Shown here: positions 55,633 to 64,000 of the stretch, piece by piece
Layout of the letters: each line of letters begins with the position of its first letter
How positions within the stretch are numbered: position 1 is the first letter of the stretch
Source: UBA9611 sp965237595
GTDB taxonomy: Bacteria > Chloroflexota > Dehalococcoidia > Lucifugimonadales > UBA3495
Length of the DNA: 64,000 nucleotides
NCBI GenBank assembly: GCA_965237595.1
Contig: CBDEFY010000007.1
Location: 310,001 to 374,000, forward strand
Direction: 5' to 3'
Notes under the pieces: generated by a model
What the model was told of the DNA's origin: nothing
Database searches by the model: none
The model's input: the letters and a program-made list of their open reading frames with translations, nothing else
Program-made: the position numbers and the translations under genes

Positions 55633-56919
55633 GTGGGGAAGTCCCGAGCTAAATGTCGTCCACTTAAGGATAGTAGGTTGCGAGCTATATCCGGGACAAC
55701 TATCTCTTTGCTTTGTCTGCCGCTGTTTCTGGTTCTAGCTTGCGGCACAGACCCATCGTCAACCCCTGTGGCAGCGCCTACGGACACCACTGCGACGGCC
55801 ACTGCTGAGACCACTCCGACACCATCGAAGGAGCCTTTCGTAATTGGCGCGATGGACGCTCTCACTGGTGTCGCCGAATCATACGGCAACCTCCTGCATC
55901 AGGCCAAGCTCCTGGCTGTGGAAGAGATCAACGCTGCCGGCGGCATCAACGGCCGGCAACTGAAGCTCATCGTAGAGGACTCCAAATGCGCCGCTCGGGA
56001 CGCCATAACCGCCTACAACAAGCTGACCGACGTGGACGGTGTTAAGATTATCTTGGGCACCACCTGCAGCGGTTCGATGCTCGGCGCGGCGCCCCTGGCC
56101 GAAAAAGACGGTGTGGTCCTTCTTTCCGCATCCGCCACCAGCCCTGACATCGCCTTCGCTGGCGACTACATATTCCGTACAGCCATCAACGACCTCCGGC
56201 TGGGTATCGACACCGGCAACACTCTCTGGGTCGACGGTGTACGGAATATCGCCACCATCGCTGAGGCCACCGACTACGCTGAGGGTGCCCGCCGCACCAC
56301 CGTAGAGCAGTTCGAGAAGCTGGGCGGCTCCGTGGTAACCGCGGAAAGCTACTCCTCTGACGTTATCGACTTCCGCAGCCAGCTGACCAAACTGTTCGAC
56401 AAGAACCCCGATGCACTGCTCCTGGCAGCCCAAGGGGAAGCCTCCGGCGGCACCATCATCAAGCAGGCCCGAGAGCTGGGGTACGACGGGCCAGTCTACT
56501 CTGAAAGCGTCCCCACGGCCCCGGAGGCCCTCAGCATCGCCGGGGACGCCGCCACCGGCCTGAAGGCAATTGTCCCCAACCCCGACCTGACCAGCGCCTT
56601 AGGCGAGGAGTTCCTCGCCAACTTCAAAGCCCGGTACGGAGTCGTGGCCTCATTGTCCTGGTTCCAGGGTTCTGCTTACGACGACGTATACATCGCCGCC
56701 GAGTGTCTGAGGCAGACCAACGAAGACCAGGACGCCGACGGCTTCCGCGACTGTTTGTATAGCCTTACCCGGAGCGGGGCCATCGGCGACAACTACAGCT
56801 TCGACGAAAACGGCGACGTGGTCGGACTGTCCAACGTCGTTATCGAGGTCCTTCCCACCGCCGAGCGGACCGAGGGGAATCTGGGCTACCGCGTGCTGGG
56901 ACCCGCTCCTACTCCGTAG
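55633..56919 (+). CDS. LivK-like substrate-binding lipoprotein (ABC transporter)
   Basis: 428 residues from GTG 55633, or about 413 from TTG 55678 (RAISGTTISLLCLPLFLVLA then Cys), which fits a type II signal peptide better and has AAGGA upstream. After a Thr/Ala linker comes the periplasmic-binding fold of the leucine/branched-chain type: VIGAMDALTGVAESYGNLLH, INAAGGINGRQLKLIVEDSK and VKIILGTTCSGSMLGAAP. It probably delivers amino acids or similar solutes to an ABC permease that is not in the window. Confidence 0.88.
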   Translation: MGKSRAKCRPLKDSRLRAISGTTISLLCLPLFLVLACGTDPSSTPVAAPTDTTATATAETTPTPSKEPFVIGAMDALTGVAESYGNLLHQAKLLAVEEINAAGGINGRQLKLIVEDSKCAARDAITAYNKLTDVDGVKIILGTTCSGSMLGAAPLAEKDGVVLLSASATSPDIAFAGDYIFRTAINDLRLGIDTGNTLWVDGVRNIATIAEATDYAEGARRTTVEQFEKLGGSVVTAESYSSDVIDFRSQLTKLFDKNPDALLLAAQGEASGGTIIKQARELGYDGPVYSESVPTAPEALSIAGDAATGLKAIVPNPDLTSALGEEFLANFKARYGVVASLSWFQGSAYDDVYIAAECLRQTNEDQDADGFRDCLYSLTRSGAIGDNYSFDENGDVVGLSNVVIEVLPTAERTEGNLGYRVLGPAPTP

Positions 56920-57467
56920 TCCTTTCAACTCGCTGGACTGCCCAAAGGTCCGGGGCCGTGGAACGGCGGTCGTATGTTCCGTTTCACGCCCACCTGATAG
57001 GGTTCGAACCGACCGTGGGGCAAACCTGTTGTTCTTTGCACCCGCCTGTTGAGACAGGGGGTTACGGATCCCTCAGAGTGGGTTAAGGCTATCGAACCTC
57101 GGTTCCATCCAAATCCACCGCCCAAGAGTACCGCAGAGTCTCGTCGCAATTGGCTAACCGACAAGAACGTGCTGAAGGCGGTGCGCCGGTTGAGCCCCGG
57201 GACTGGGCCGCCTGAATCCTACGGTCCCGACCGCTCTGGCCACCTCCAGCGATCATTAGTTCAAGATAGGCAGTCCCTCGTCGCGCTAGCACCGGTAAAG
57301 TAGCGTGGAAAAGACCCAGCCTGCCCATCACGCTATTCCCCAGTAGAAACCGGCTTCGGCAGGCGATATCGGCATCCGCCTGGAGTAGTTGACGTCGCGG
57401 CTCTTGGCTCCTTGCCTCTGCCTTTCACCACGGCGCCCTTTTATCGCTAATATGGTAGACTCTCCCC
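56920..57467. other. Non-coding region, unclear
   Basis: A GGTTCGAACC-like word near 57000 first suggested a tRNA but the rest does not fold as one. A 7-bp stem TAGCGTG / CACGCTA lies near 57301-57334. No gene supported. Confidence 0.4.
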
Positions 57468-57570
57468 GCTACGGTTATCCTTCCATGCCTTCGGCATCCA
57501 TCGAACCTTGGCCATGGATGGGGCTTCGTGCCCCCTTGTCGGTTCGATGGTGGGATAGGGTAACCGTAGC
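57468..57570 (+). ncRNA. Compact three-way-junction structured element
   Basis: Nested perfect stems: outer GCTACGGTTA / TAACCGTAGC (57468-57477, 57561-57570); hairpin ATGCC-TTC-GGCAT (57485-57497); second arm CCATCGAACC / GGTTCGATGG (57498-57507, 57541-57550) with inner GGGGC-TTCGT-GCCCC (57520-57534). All four helices are fully paired, which is unlikely by chance. A small ORF starts 36 nt downstream. It could be a cis-regulatory RNA, a small RNA or a folded mobile-element end. Confidence 0.5.
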
Positions 57571-57606
57571 AAGTGCCTGCATCCTCTGCCACAAGGGGGT
57601 TCCCTA

Positions 57607-57750
57607 TGCCACCAGCTCCCATTCCGATCATCATAGTGTTTGCGGGATTGCGAACCGCCAAGAGCATTGCCGACGCCGTCCGGTCCTATAATGACAGAAA
57701 AGCCGCAGAGGCCAGGAGAAAGCGATGGTGGCGATGGTTCAAAAAATGAT
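57607..57750 (+). CDS. Small basic membrane-like protein
   Basis: 47 residues, ATG 57607 with AGGGGG about 6 nt upstream. MPPAPIPIIIVFAGLRTAKS could be a short membrane segment; the rest is basic and ends RKRWWRWFKK. A similar Trp-rich basic C-terminus occurs in two other genes here (16651-17190, 19997-20488). It follows the structured element directly. Confidence 0.4.
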
Positions 57751-58452
57751 GAAAGGGTATGTCGTATAGAAGGCTCCGGGTGACTTGACAATGCCCTCTC
57801 CCAATGGGTGACGCGAGGTGTTTGGTCAAGATCGATGCGGAAGTAATTGAGCGTCCCATAGCAGCTGACCTTGTAGGGCCTCAAGCTGTCCTGCCGTTGC
57901 CAGTCCCCAACGGCTAACACATTGAGTCCACCAGGGCGCTCAGGCGGAACTCGCGTATCTGGCCCGGAAATAGGGCTCTAAGACCTCAAGGCAGGATAGT
58001 CCCAAGTAAGCCCGTAGTATCCAATCGTGTGTGTGGGATTATATGTGGGAACATCAGAGCTATGGTGCCGATACCCGCGGATTATAGCTTCAACACGCGA
58101 GGGGATTAGACTCCCACTCCCTCCGCCAGATCAGACATGAATTATGCCCATGGTGCTAATCCTGGGGCATTACATATCCGCCTAACGCCCACTATCTTTT
58201 TCCGGCCCTGGCATCCCAGGCACAAAAAGCCCCACCACATAAAAACGGTCGGGCTTTAGTTATCCGCCCTGGTACCCGCGAACTGGCAGCGGCCAATATG
58301 GGATATGACACCCGGCCCTTCGGCGCCTGGCGATTTCCCATGGTTGCCCGGCTATTTTCTCTCTTAGCATGCTCCCCGGCACATCCAAACCGATGTATAC
58401 TGCGACCCGTCCAAGTCTCGCCCGATTAACAGGGGGAAAACGCAATAGATAA
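57751..58452. other. Intergenic region, one weak hairpin
   Basis: No gene supported. An AAAGCCC / GGGCTTT pair (58226-58257) with an 18-nt loop could be a weak terminator. Confidence 0.4.
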
Positions 58453-58575
58453 ATGAGAGGTCCAATGGGACGATTAACATTATTCTGCTCGCCGATTTTG
58501 TTGGCGCTGGCGATTCTGGGATGCTCGGCGGAATCAAAGGATACATCGACGCCGGAACGGGATCCCACACCAATA
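58453..58575 (+). pseudogene. Lipoprotein N-terminus cut by IS3 copy C
   Basis: From ATG 58453 (or 58465): MGRLTLFCSPILLALAILGC with lipobox LAILGC, then SAESKDTSTPERDPTP running into the IS at 58576, where the IS sequence supplies a stop. The rest of the gene is not obvious beyond 59893. Confidence 0.65.
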
Positions 58576-58589
58576 TGAGGTGGACCCAA

Positions 58590-59522
58590 TTAGTTGGACA
58601 GGTTTGGTGCAAAACTAAGTGGGAGTTCCGCCGTCTTTCCAAGGTCTGAGAACGCTCCGTTCGGTGCCCGTTTCCCATTGATTGACCGTTCATCTGATGG
58701 CGCCAAGTCTCCTTTGAACACCTCAGCCGGTGTCCGGTAGCCCAAGGCCTGGTGGGGTCTTTGGTTGTTGTAGAAGCTGAAGTATGCGTCAAGCCCGGCC
58801 TTGGCTTCTCGCCCGTTGGAGTAGGCTTTCAGGTAGACCTCCTCGTACTTAACCGTGCGCCACAGCCGCTCCAACAAGATGTTGTCGGTGTAGCGTCCCT
58901 TCCCGTCCATGCTGATTCTCACTCCGTGCTGCTCTAGGAGACCGGTGAAGGCTTCGCCGGTGAACTGGCTGCCCTGGTCGGTGTTGAAGACCTCTGGCTT
59001 CCCCTTGCCAAGCGCTTCCTCCAATGTCTCGACACAGAAATCAGCATCCAAGGTGTTGGAAAGACGCCAGGCCACCACGTACCGCGTGTACCAATCCATG
59101 ATGGCCACCAGGTATAAGAAACCCTTGGCCATGGGGATGTAGGTGATGTCGGCGGCCCACACCTGATTTGGTCTGGTGATCTCCATGCCGCTCAGGAGGT
59201 AGGGATATAGCCCCGGCTTGCTGGTCCGGGGCCACCGGTAGATGGCACGTAGTCCCATGGTCCGCATCAGACGCTGGACCCGCTTCCGGTTCACCCTGTG
59301 ACCTTGAGTGCCCAGCCAGACCCTCATGCGCCGCGACCCGTAGAAGGGGGTACTTAGGTACTGGTGGTCCATCGCCTTCATCACGGTCAGGTTCTCCGAG
59401 CAAGTCCCCTTGCGCCGGTAGTTTAGGCTGGACCTGCTGATGCTCAGTAAGGCGCACTGTCTCACTGTGGACAAGGCTGGGTGCCGCCGGTCCACCATCT
59501 CCCGCCGCCGCTCCCGGCTCAT
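58590..59522 (-). CDS. IS3-family OrfB transposase (copy C)
   Basis: 310 residues, nearly identical to copy A including all DDE residues; lacks GHKV between SKPG and YPYLLSG and has Ser for Leu early (CSENLTV). The reading frame is otherwise intact. Confidence 0.92.
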   Translation of the reverse strand: MSRERRREMVDRRHPALSTVRQCALLSISRSSLNYRRKGTCSENLTVMKAMDHQYLSTPFYGSRRMRVWLGTQGHRVNRKRVQRLMRTMGLRAIYRWPRTSKPGLYPYLLSGMEITRPNQVWAADITYIPMAKGFLYLVAIMDWYTRYVVAWRLSNTLDADFCVETLEEALGKGKPEVFNTDQGSQFTGEAFTGLLEQHGVRISMDGKGRYTDNILLERLWRTVKYEEVYLKAYSNGREAKAGLDAYFSFYNNQRPHQALGYRTPAEVFKGDLAPSDERSINGKRAPNGAFSDLGKTAELPLSFAPNLSN

Positions 59523-59821
59523 GGACCGAGCCTCTCCGCCAAGAAATCCCGCTCAACCTTCAGTTGGCCGATCTGCTGATAGAGCCGGGCAACAAGGACC
59601 CCATCGCTCTTCTGGCGTTTGTCTTGGTTCCCACCAAAGACGCCGACCGCTCCTTCCAACAAGGACTTCTTCCAGGCCTGGATCTGCCCGGGATGGACCT
59701 CGTAGCGGGCGGCCAGTTGGGCCACCGTCTCTTCACCCTTCACCGCTTCCAGGGCCACCTTGGCCTTGAATGTTGGGCTGTGCTTCCTCCGCTCTTTTGA
59801 CATGTCCCACTCCTCCCTCAC
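59519..59821 (-). CDS. IS3-family OrfA (copy C)
   Basis: 100 residues, identical to OrfA of copy B. HTH followed by leucine-rich helix; overlaps OrfB as ATGA. Confidence 0.92.
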   Translation of the reverse strand: MREEWDMSKERRKHSPTFKAKVALEAVKGEETVAQLAARYEVHPGQIQAWKKSLLEGAVGVFGGNQDKRQKSDGVLVARLYQQIGQLKVERDFLAERLGP

Positions 59822-60184
59822 AGCAACAGCTGTGGCTACTTTAGGAGCAGAACTCTCACTTAACCACCTGTCCGAATTTCCGGGTCCACCTCAAAAATCC
59901 ATGGGTTTACCGGCACGCTAATCGTGGAGGAAGCTCCTTGATGGTACTAATGGATTGCACACCTCGCCCACACGACTTGCCTCTCCGCGTACGGTTAAAT
60001 TCGGGTTGAAACTATTTATCGTTGAATGTATTACAGCGATGAATAACAAAAGAATTGTATGTAAGGGGCGTTGGCATCCGAGACAATCATTAATTAGGAC
60101 AACAACGGATTAGTAAGCGCGTAATCTCTGTGGACGATTGTGGTAACGGACGCCCAGTGAATTCGCGGAACCAGGAGGTTGATT

Positions 60185-60655
60185 ATGACTAAAATCTTAG
60201 TTGTTGATGATGAAGAGGGCATCTTGGACCTTTTGGATGACTGCCTTACTGAACATGGATTCGATGTTATATCGGCTAACAACGGGGCCTCGGCTCTGAC
60301 ACAGGTCTACCAGGAGCGACCGGACGTCGTCCTGCTTGATTTGAATATTCCAGAGGCGAACGGCTACGAGGTTCTCCGAGAGCTCAGAGACGAACCAACG
60401 ACGAAGAACCTGCCCGTAATAATGCTTACTGCCGTTTCTCCTGCGAAAGGAGAGCAAACCGCTGTAGAGTTGGGCGTTAACCACTACCTGAGCAAGCCCT
60501 GGGGGAAAAACGCCCTCCAGTCGGTGATCAAGGTCGCCCTCCGAGAAGTCGGAGGCTCAGGTTGGGCCAGGCCTTCCGCCGCCCAGTATCAAAATGTCAA
60601 CCAGTTTAGCGTCGAACAGCCGATTGCTACCGCTGGCTGGCGACCTTCGTACTAA
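60185..60655 (+). CDS. CheY-like response-regulator receiver protein
   Basis: 156 residues from ATG 60185 with AGGAGG 7 nt upstream. TKILVVDDEEGILDLLDDCL (acidic pocket), VVLLDLNIPEANGYE (phospho-acceptor Asp near 53), VIMLTAVSP (Thr) and YLSKPWGK (Lys). There is no DNA-binding output domain; the last 35 residues are a short tail. A single-domain regulator whose kinase partner is not in the window. Confidence 0.9.
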   Translation: MTKILVVDDEEGILDLLDDCLTEHGFDVISANNGASALTQVYQERPDVVLLDLNIPEANGYEVLRELRDEPTTKNLPVIMLTAVSPAKGEQTAVELGVNHYLSKPWGKNALQSVIKVALREVGGSGWARPSAAQYQNVNQFSVEQPIATAGWRPSY

Positions 60656-60960
60656 CCCATCGCTTGTGGGTGTAGCGAACATTGGCAAGGGCGCGTGATG
60701 CCGCCATCACCCGATGGCGAGATTCGGTCCGGCTCCTCCCCGGGGATCAAGCTCATTACCTTGCCATCCGCGCCCAAGCCCTTAGCTTGTCCCGCCGCTA
60801 TTTGTTCCGTGTGAAAACATAGCTTCCCTCCCCGAGACGACACCAGACCAAAGATGCCTGTCTCTCTTTACAGTGGTAGCCCATCGAATTATCATAGCCC
60901 CAACGCGTCGCGGAGCAGGCACGGCTTCAGAATCTTACGCCCAGATGGTAACGAACTAAT
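60656..60960. other. Intergenic region, no gene seen
   Basis: About 300 bp before msrB. No coding frame or strong hairpin seen; the msrB promoter is expected here. Confidence 0.4.
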
Positions 60961-61332
60961 ATGACCACCCCAAGCTACAATCCCCTAACGGCCGAAGAGC
61001 GGCACGTGATTGAATCCAAGGGGACCGAACGCCCATTTACGGGAGAATACGACAACTTCTACGAAGACGGCTCTTATATCTGCCGCAAGTGCAACGCTGA
61101 ACTCTACCGGTCCATCGACAAGTTCGACGCCCATTGCGGCTGGCCGGCCTTTGATAAAGAGGTACCGGGGGCTGTGAACCATCTGCCCGATCCCGACGGC
61201 ATGCGGACCGAGGTGGAGTGCGCCAACTGCGGCGGCCATTTGGGCCACGTCTTCATGGGAGAGGGGTTCACCGCCACCAACGCCCGCCACTGCATCAATT
61301 CCATATCCATGAAGTTCGTGCCAGCGGAGTAG
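60961..61332 (+). CDS. msrB: Peptide methionine-R-sulfoxide reductase MsrB
   Basis: 123 residues. Two zinc CxxC pairs (CRKC near 41 and CANC near 84), the substrate loop AHCGWPAF and the catalytic Cys in RHCINSISMKF near 115. It reduces methionine-R-sulfoxide in oxidised proteins with thioredoxin. Full length for the family. Convergent with the next gene; a strong terminator lies between. Confidence 0.95.
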   Translation: MTTPSYNPLTAEERHVIESKGTERPFTGEYDNFYEDGSYICRKCNAELYRSIDKFDAHCGWPAFDKEVPGAVNHLPDPDGMRTEVECANCGGHLGHVFMGEGFTATNARHCINSISMKFVPAE

Positions 61333-61380
61333 GGCGACCCTATTAGACGTCGAGACATCCCTAGATCCACGCTGTTCTGG

Positions 61381-61422
61381 AATCGAAAAAGCCTCTCTGA
61401 AATAAGAGAGGCTTTTTCGATT
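61381..61422. terminator. Strong bidirectional terminator
   Basis: An 18-bp perfect stem, AATCGAAAAAGCCTCTCT with its complement at 61405-61422 around a 6-nt loop, A-rich on the left and T-rich on the right, between convergent msrB and the bPH2 gene. Confidence 0.92.
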
Positions 61423-61445
61423 CTCGGACTAAATCTGCAGCGAGC

Positions 61446-62120
61446 TTAATCGAAGAACTTCCGCATAGACTCGGCAACCGGTCCCGGATCTGAGATGTCC
61501 TCTATCCGAACCGTCTGCCGTTCTCCTGGGCCGCTGGACACTATGACGCTGCCTCGTCCGGTAATCATCTCAGAGAAGCCCCTGGCCTCAGAGATGGAGA
61601 TTATCCTGTCGGTCGGAATCTCCTTCGTGTTCAGCCACAAGAACCGGTACTGCTGCACCACCCGCCGGTCGGTGACCGTGTAGGTGATGTGCAGGTTGCG
61701 CGGGTACCGCATGGCGCCCTTGAAGAATATGAACATGGCCACCACGAATACCGCAAACGGGAAGACGTAGGGCACCAATGTGAACTCAAACAACCACCAC
61801 GCCCCAGCGAAGAATGGAACACTCAGAGCCATCCTCGCGAAGGCCGGCTTCATGGTCGGGTGCCGGCTCACCATAAGCTGCTCATCCTGAACCAGGGCCA
61901 ACGGGGGGAACACCCGGCCGACGCTGATCAGGGCCACGGCGGCCAGGAAGAGACCGACGAGGAGGAACACACCGGCTGCCCAACCAGGGAGGTCCGATGC
62001 CGTGATGCCGTATCCTCCGGCCACAAAGAACGGCCCCGATATTATCAGGCTCGCGGCGGTCTTCTTGATTAGTCCTGACCGAACCTGGGGACGCGGTTGC
62101 TGCTTCGTCGAAACGGCCAT
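61446..62120 (-). CDS. Membrane protein with bPH2 (YdbS/YdbT-like) domain
   Basis: 224 residues with four hydrophobic segments (SLIISGPFFVAGGYGI, AAGVFLLVGLFLAAVALI, ALSVPFFAGAWWLFEF, FPFAVFVVAMFIFF). The C-terminal part YTVTDRRVVQQYRFLWLNTK then ISISEARGFSEMITGRGSVI fits the bacterial PH-like bPH2 domain, which faces the cytosol. Function of the family is unclear. Confidence 0.75.
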   Translation of the reverse strand: MAVSTKQQPRPQVRSGLIKKTAASLIISGPFFVAGGYGITASDLPGWAAGVFLLVGLFLAAVALISVGRVFPPLALVQDEQLMVSRHPTMKPAFARMALSVPFFAGAWWLFEFTLVPYVFPFAVFVVAMFIFFKGAMRYPRNLHITYTVTDRRVVQQYRFLWLNTKEIPTDRIISISEARGFSEMITGRGSVIVSSGPGERQTVRIEDISDPGPVAESMRKFFD

Positions 62121-62121
62121 A

Positions 62122-63237
62122 TTAGTTCCCTTTCACGAGCTGGACTCCCGTGGCAGCCAAGGTGATTAGAATTCCGATCACCTCCAGTGCCGTTGGGTCC
62201 AGCCCATTGTTTAGTCCATTGGGATCAGCCAAGATCGAGTTGGTAAAGAACCCACGGTTCCGCCCGGACTCCTTGGGGGTTGGTGTCTCGGGGGGAGTTG
62301 GTAGTTTCTTTTTCTCGATCGGCGGCTCAATAGGCTCCTCAGGGAACTCCACAAGATTCTCGAGAGGTATCCCGAGCATTTCCTTACGTCTTTCCAATTC
62401 AAATTCGAGCTGGGAGATGAGACGGTTGAGACTAATCAAATCAAAGCCTCTTGCCTGCGCCATCTCTAAAATCTCTTTATCTCGATACCCCCCCTTCAAC
62501 CTGGATTCGAGCTCGAGCCTGGCCCGTTTATCCTTGATGAACGCATCAAGTTCCGCATTCAGTTTCCAGTCGTAGTAGTACTTGGCCAGCCCTGAGTCCA
62601 AGTGGGGATAGTCTTTGGTGGGCAGGGAACGGAACCCTTCGGTCATCCCGTCGACGGCTTTGACCAATTCCATCCGCCGTTCCAGGGGCACGTCCTGCGC
62701 GCCGGAGACGTTCTTGAAGTTGGCCAAGGTCAGCTGTAGCAGCGTCCAAGACATGTTGAACCCCAACTCGAAGGCGCCGCCCTGGTAGGTCCAGCCATCG
62801 TGATAGTTGGAGGCGGTGACCGTGGGAGCGATGGTTACCAGATGGGGTGGCCGGGCGGTGGCCGCCAGCCATTGGGTGGCCCCCACGTAGGAGGCGCCGT
62901 ACATGCCGACCTTGCCGTTGGACCAAGGCTGGGCGGCGGCCCACTCCACGGTATCGTAACCGTCTTCTATGTCATCCCGGAAGGCGTAGAACTCGCCCTC
63001 CGACGCGTGCCGGCCCCGGGTGTCCTGGATTACCACCGCGAACCCAGCCTGGGCCGCCCTGATTGGGTCCAGCATGGTGCTGGTCAGACTAGCGGACTTG
63101 TCGTAGGGCGTGCGCTGTAGGATGGTGGGGAAGGGCCCGTGGCCGTCGGGCCGGTAGACGTCGGCGTATAGGGTGATGCCATCCCTCATGACTACAGCGA
63201 TGTTGGTCTCCATCTTGAGCGAGATTGGGTCCGGCAT
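62122..63237 (-). CDS. CocE/NonD hydrolase N-terminus fused to an unrelated tail
   Basis: 371 residues. Residues 1-230 are the start of a CocE/X-Pro-dipeptidyl-peptidase S15 hydrolase: VMRDGITLYADVYRP, TILQRTPYDKS, VIQDTRGRHASEGEF and the nucleophile elbow GKVGMYGASYVG near 115. After YYYDWKLNAE the family pattern ends; a charged coiled coil (RLELESRLKG, LISQLEFELERRKEMLG), a Pro-rich linker and a final hydrophobic segment (ALEVIGILITLAATGVQLV) follow. The catalytic Asp and His of the hydrolase lie in the missing part. It looks like a deletion fusion of two genes. Confidence 0.75.
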   Translation of the reverse strand: MPDPISLKMETNIAVVMRDGITLYADVYRPDGHGPFPTILQRTPYDKSASLTSTMLDPIRAAQAGFAVVIQDTRGRHASEGEFYAFRDDIEDGYDTVEWAAAQPWSNGKVGMYGASYVGATQWLAATARPPHLVTIAPTVTASNYHDGWTYQGGAFELGFNMSWTLLQLTLANFKNVSGAQDVPLERRMELVKAVDGMTEGFRSLPTKDYPHLDSGLAKYYYDWKLNAELDAFIKDKRARLELESRLKGGYRDKEILEMAQARGFDLISLNRLISQLEFELERRKEMLGIPLENLVEFPEEPIEPPIEKKKLPTPPETPTPKESGRNRGFFTNSILADPNGLNNGLDPTALEVIGILITLAATGVQLVKGN

Positions 63238-63277
63238 GATTCTGCTCCTTCCCTATTGGGCCTCAATTGGGGAAATC

Positions 63278-63790
63278 CTATTCCTGGAAATGGGGTATAA
63301 CGTGGGAGGCGAACATCTCCATCTGGCGGAAAAAAGCATCCGGCTCAGAAGCCAGGAAGCCCAGATTGATGTGTTCCACCCCAGCGGCAATCCGGTCATC
63401 CACGGCTTTGATGCAGTCTTCGGGGGTCCCGGCGATACACAGGGCTTGGGCGATGTCCTCGGCGCTCCGCTCCGGGGTCACGTAGCGCTCGCCAACGTTG
63501 GACACCGCCAATGCCATGGCCCCGGCGGCATCGACCGAGATGGCCGTGGGCTGGTTCAGCCCCCAGTGGAAGCCGCTAAGGTCGCGCCCGGCCTCGGCGG
63601 CGAACTGGCGCACCATCTCGTTGCTGGCCTTGATCCGGCGCACAGTGAACAGGTAGGGGTACCAGCCGTCGCCCATCACCGCCGCCCGACGCATGGCCGC
63701 CTCGCTGCGGCCTGAGACCCAGATTGGCGGGTACGGTTTTTGCGCTGGGAAAGGCAGCAGCGTGACATCGTCGAACCGCTCGTGAGTGAG
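63278..63790 (-). pseudogene. LLM-class flavin-dependent oxidoreductase, C-terminal part
   Basis: The frame from about 63790 to 63278 reads VTLLPFPAQKPYPPIWVSGR, GDGWYPYLFTVRRIKASNEM and IAGTPEDCIKAVDDRIAAGV, the C-terminal half of luciferase-like monooxygenases/F420-dependent reductases. Upstream of 63790 the frame stays open but reads the antisense of a PIN-domain gene, so the N-terminal half (with most flavin contacts) is gone. Confidence 0.75.
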
Positions 63791-63805
63791 GGCCTGATCC
63801 ATGTG

Positions 63806-64000
63806 ATGTGCTTGGAACACTTGGACGAGGAAGTCACCTTTGTGGATCTTGCAGTGTCCATTGACGACGGTGAGGCGATGACAGGCGCACTCGCCTTCCA
63901 CCGCGGTTGCTCGGTGGCAACGGATGATCGAAAGGCCCGCCGAGTCCTTGGCGAGCGGTTTCCTGCGGTTCCCCTAGTTTCCACTCTGGAACTTCTCAAT
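63806..64000 (+). CDS. PIN-domain protein, partial
   Basis: From ATG 63806 (GTG 63782 also in frame) to the window end: LDEEVTFVDLAVSIDDGEAM, HRGCSVATDDRKARRVLGER and FPAVPLVSTLELLN. This is the later part of a PIN-like toxin fold (LAVSIDDGEAM and VATDDRKA carry acidic residues). The start is close to a junction with the LLM fragment, so its N-terminus may be lost. Confidence 0.6.
   Translation, partial: MCLEHLDEEVTFVDLAVSIDDGEAMTGALAFHRGCSVATDDRKARRVLGERFPAVPLVSTLELLN

Larger units (their letters stand above)
58576..59893 (-). mobile_element. IS3-family insertion sequence, copy C (complete)
   Basis: 1318 bp, ends as in copy A, opposite orientation. It is 12 bp shorter than copy A because of an in-frame loss in OrfB (GHKV codons). 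No 3-bp target duplication: ATA precedes and AAA follows, unlike copy A. So it may mark a rearrangement breakpoint rather than a simple insertion. Confidence 0.9.

Noticed and set aside
56990..57060. Possible tRNA around a GGTTCGAACC word
   Set aside because: No acceptor, D or anticodon stems can be formed at tRNA spacing on either strand.

Overview
The window reads as a gene-poor, decayed, mobile-element-rich accessory region of a GC-rich bacterial chromosome. Three traits point to a Chloroflexota-type organism (SAR202/Dehalococcoidia-like): lipoproteins with long Thr/Pro/Ala 'TPTPTATP' linkers, a LivK-like lipoprotein of the same style, and secreted HNH nucleases ending in excalibur motifs. 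This is inference from protein style, with no rRNA marker to test it. Many genes are broken by single-base frameshifts; some of these could be sequencing or assembly errors.

Layout. 1-1.2 kb: the 3' end of a TROVE/Ro60-like gene carrying a 38-bp perfect inverted repeat, a decayed ubiquitin-like ORF and a two-repeat orphan CRISPR with type I-E spacing. 1.4-15 kb: a minus-strand defence operon, in transcription order type III Res, VapBC, Mod (frameshifted), an OLD-type ATPase/TOPRIM nuclease gene and a RelE-UvrD helicase fusion. The nuclease/helicase pair resembles Gabija. The nuclease gene is split by an IS3-family and an IS1182-family element; removing each IS with one target duplication (3 and 4 bp) restores one 616-codon frame. 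15-28 kb: a plasmid or integrative-element graveyard (secreted HNH lipoprotein, HTH protein, PD-(D/E)XK-like protein, Rep-like fragment, ribbon-helix-helix repeat protein, TM2 protein, ParA with an RHH partner, many methyltransferase and helicase fragments).

28-36 kb: a plus-strand defence cluster made of a large dynamin-like P-loop GTPase, a truncated MORC-like GHKL ATPase with a small coupled ORF, an AAA ATPase translationally coupled to a DUF4276 TOPRIM-like protein (PARIS-like architecture), and a GmrSD-type restriction enzyme. 36-48 kb: serine-recombinase relics (one lacking its catalytic serine), a truncated ApeA-like HEPN gene, prophage relics, an IS with unusual tandem end motifs, a truncated IS3 copy, a HEPN protein, a HigA-like antitoxin, a CoiA-like nuclease, an IS21 relic and an IS630 element. 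48-55 kb: a second HEPN paralogue, a second HNH/excalibur lipoprotein, a frameshifted type IIG restriction-modification enzyme and a second VapBC.

55-64 kb is closer to ordinary chromosome: LivK-like binding lipoprotein, a compact structured element, a lipoprotein cut by a third IS3 copy, a CheY-like receiver, MsrB, a bPH2 membrane protein, a CocE hydrolase fused to an unrelated tail, and an LLM oxidoreductase abutting a PIN-domain fragment. The dominant theme is stacked anti-phage modules (at least six types) under heavy IS attack. The least explained intact unit is the GTPase-GHKL-ATPase-DUF4276 cluster.
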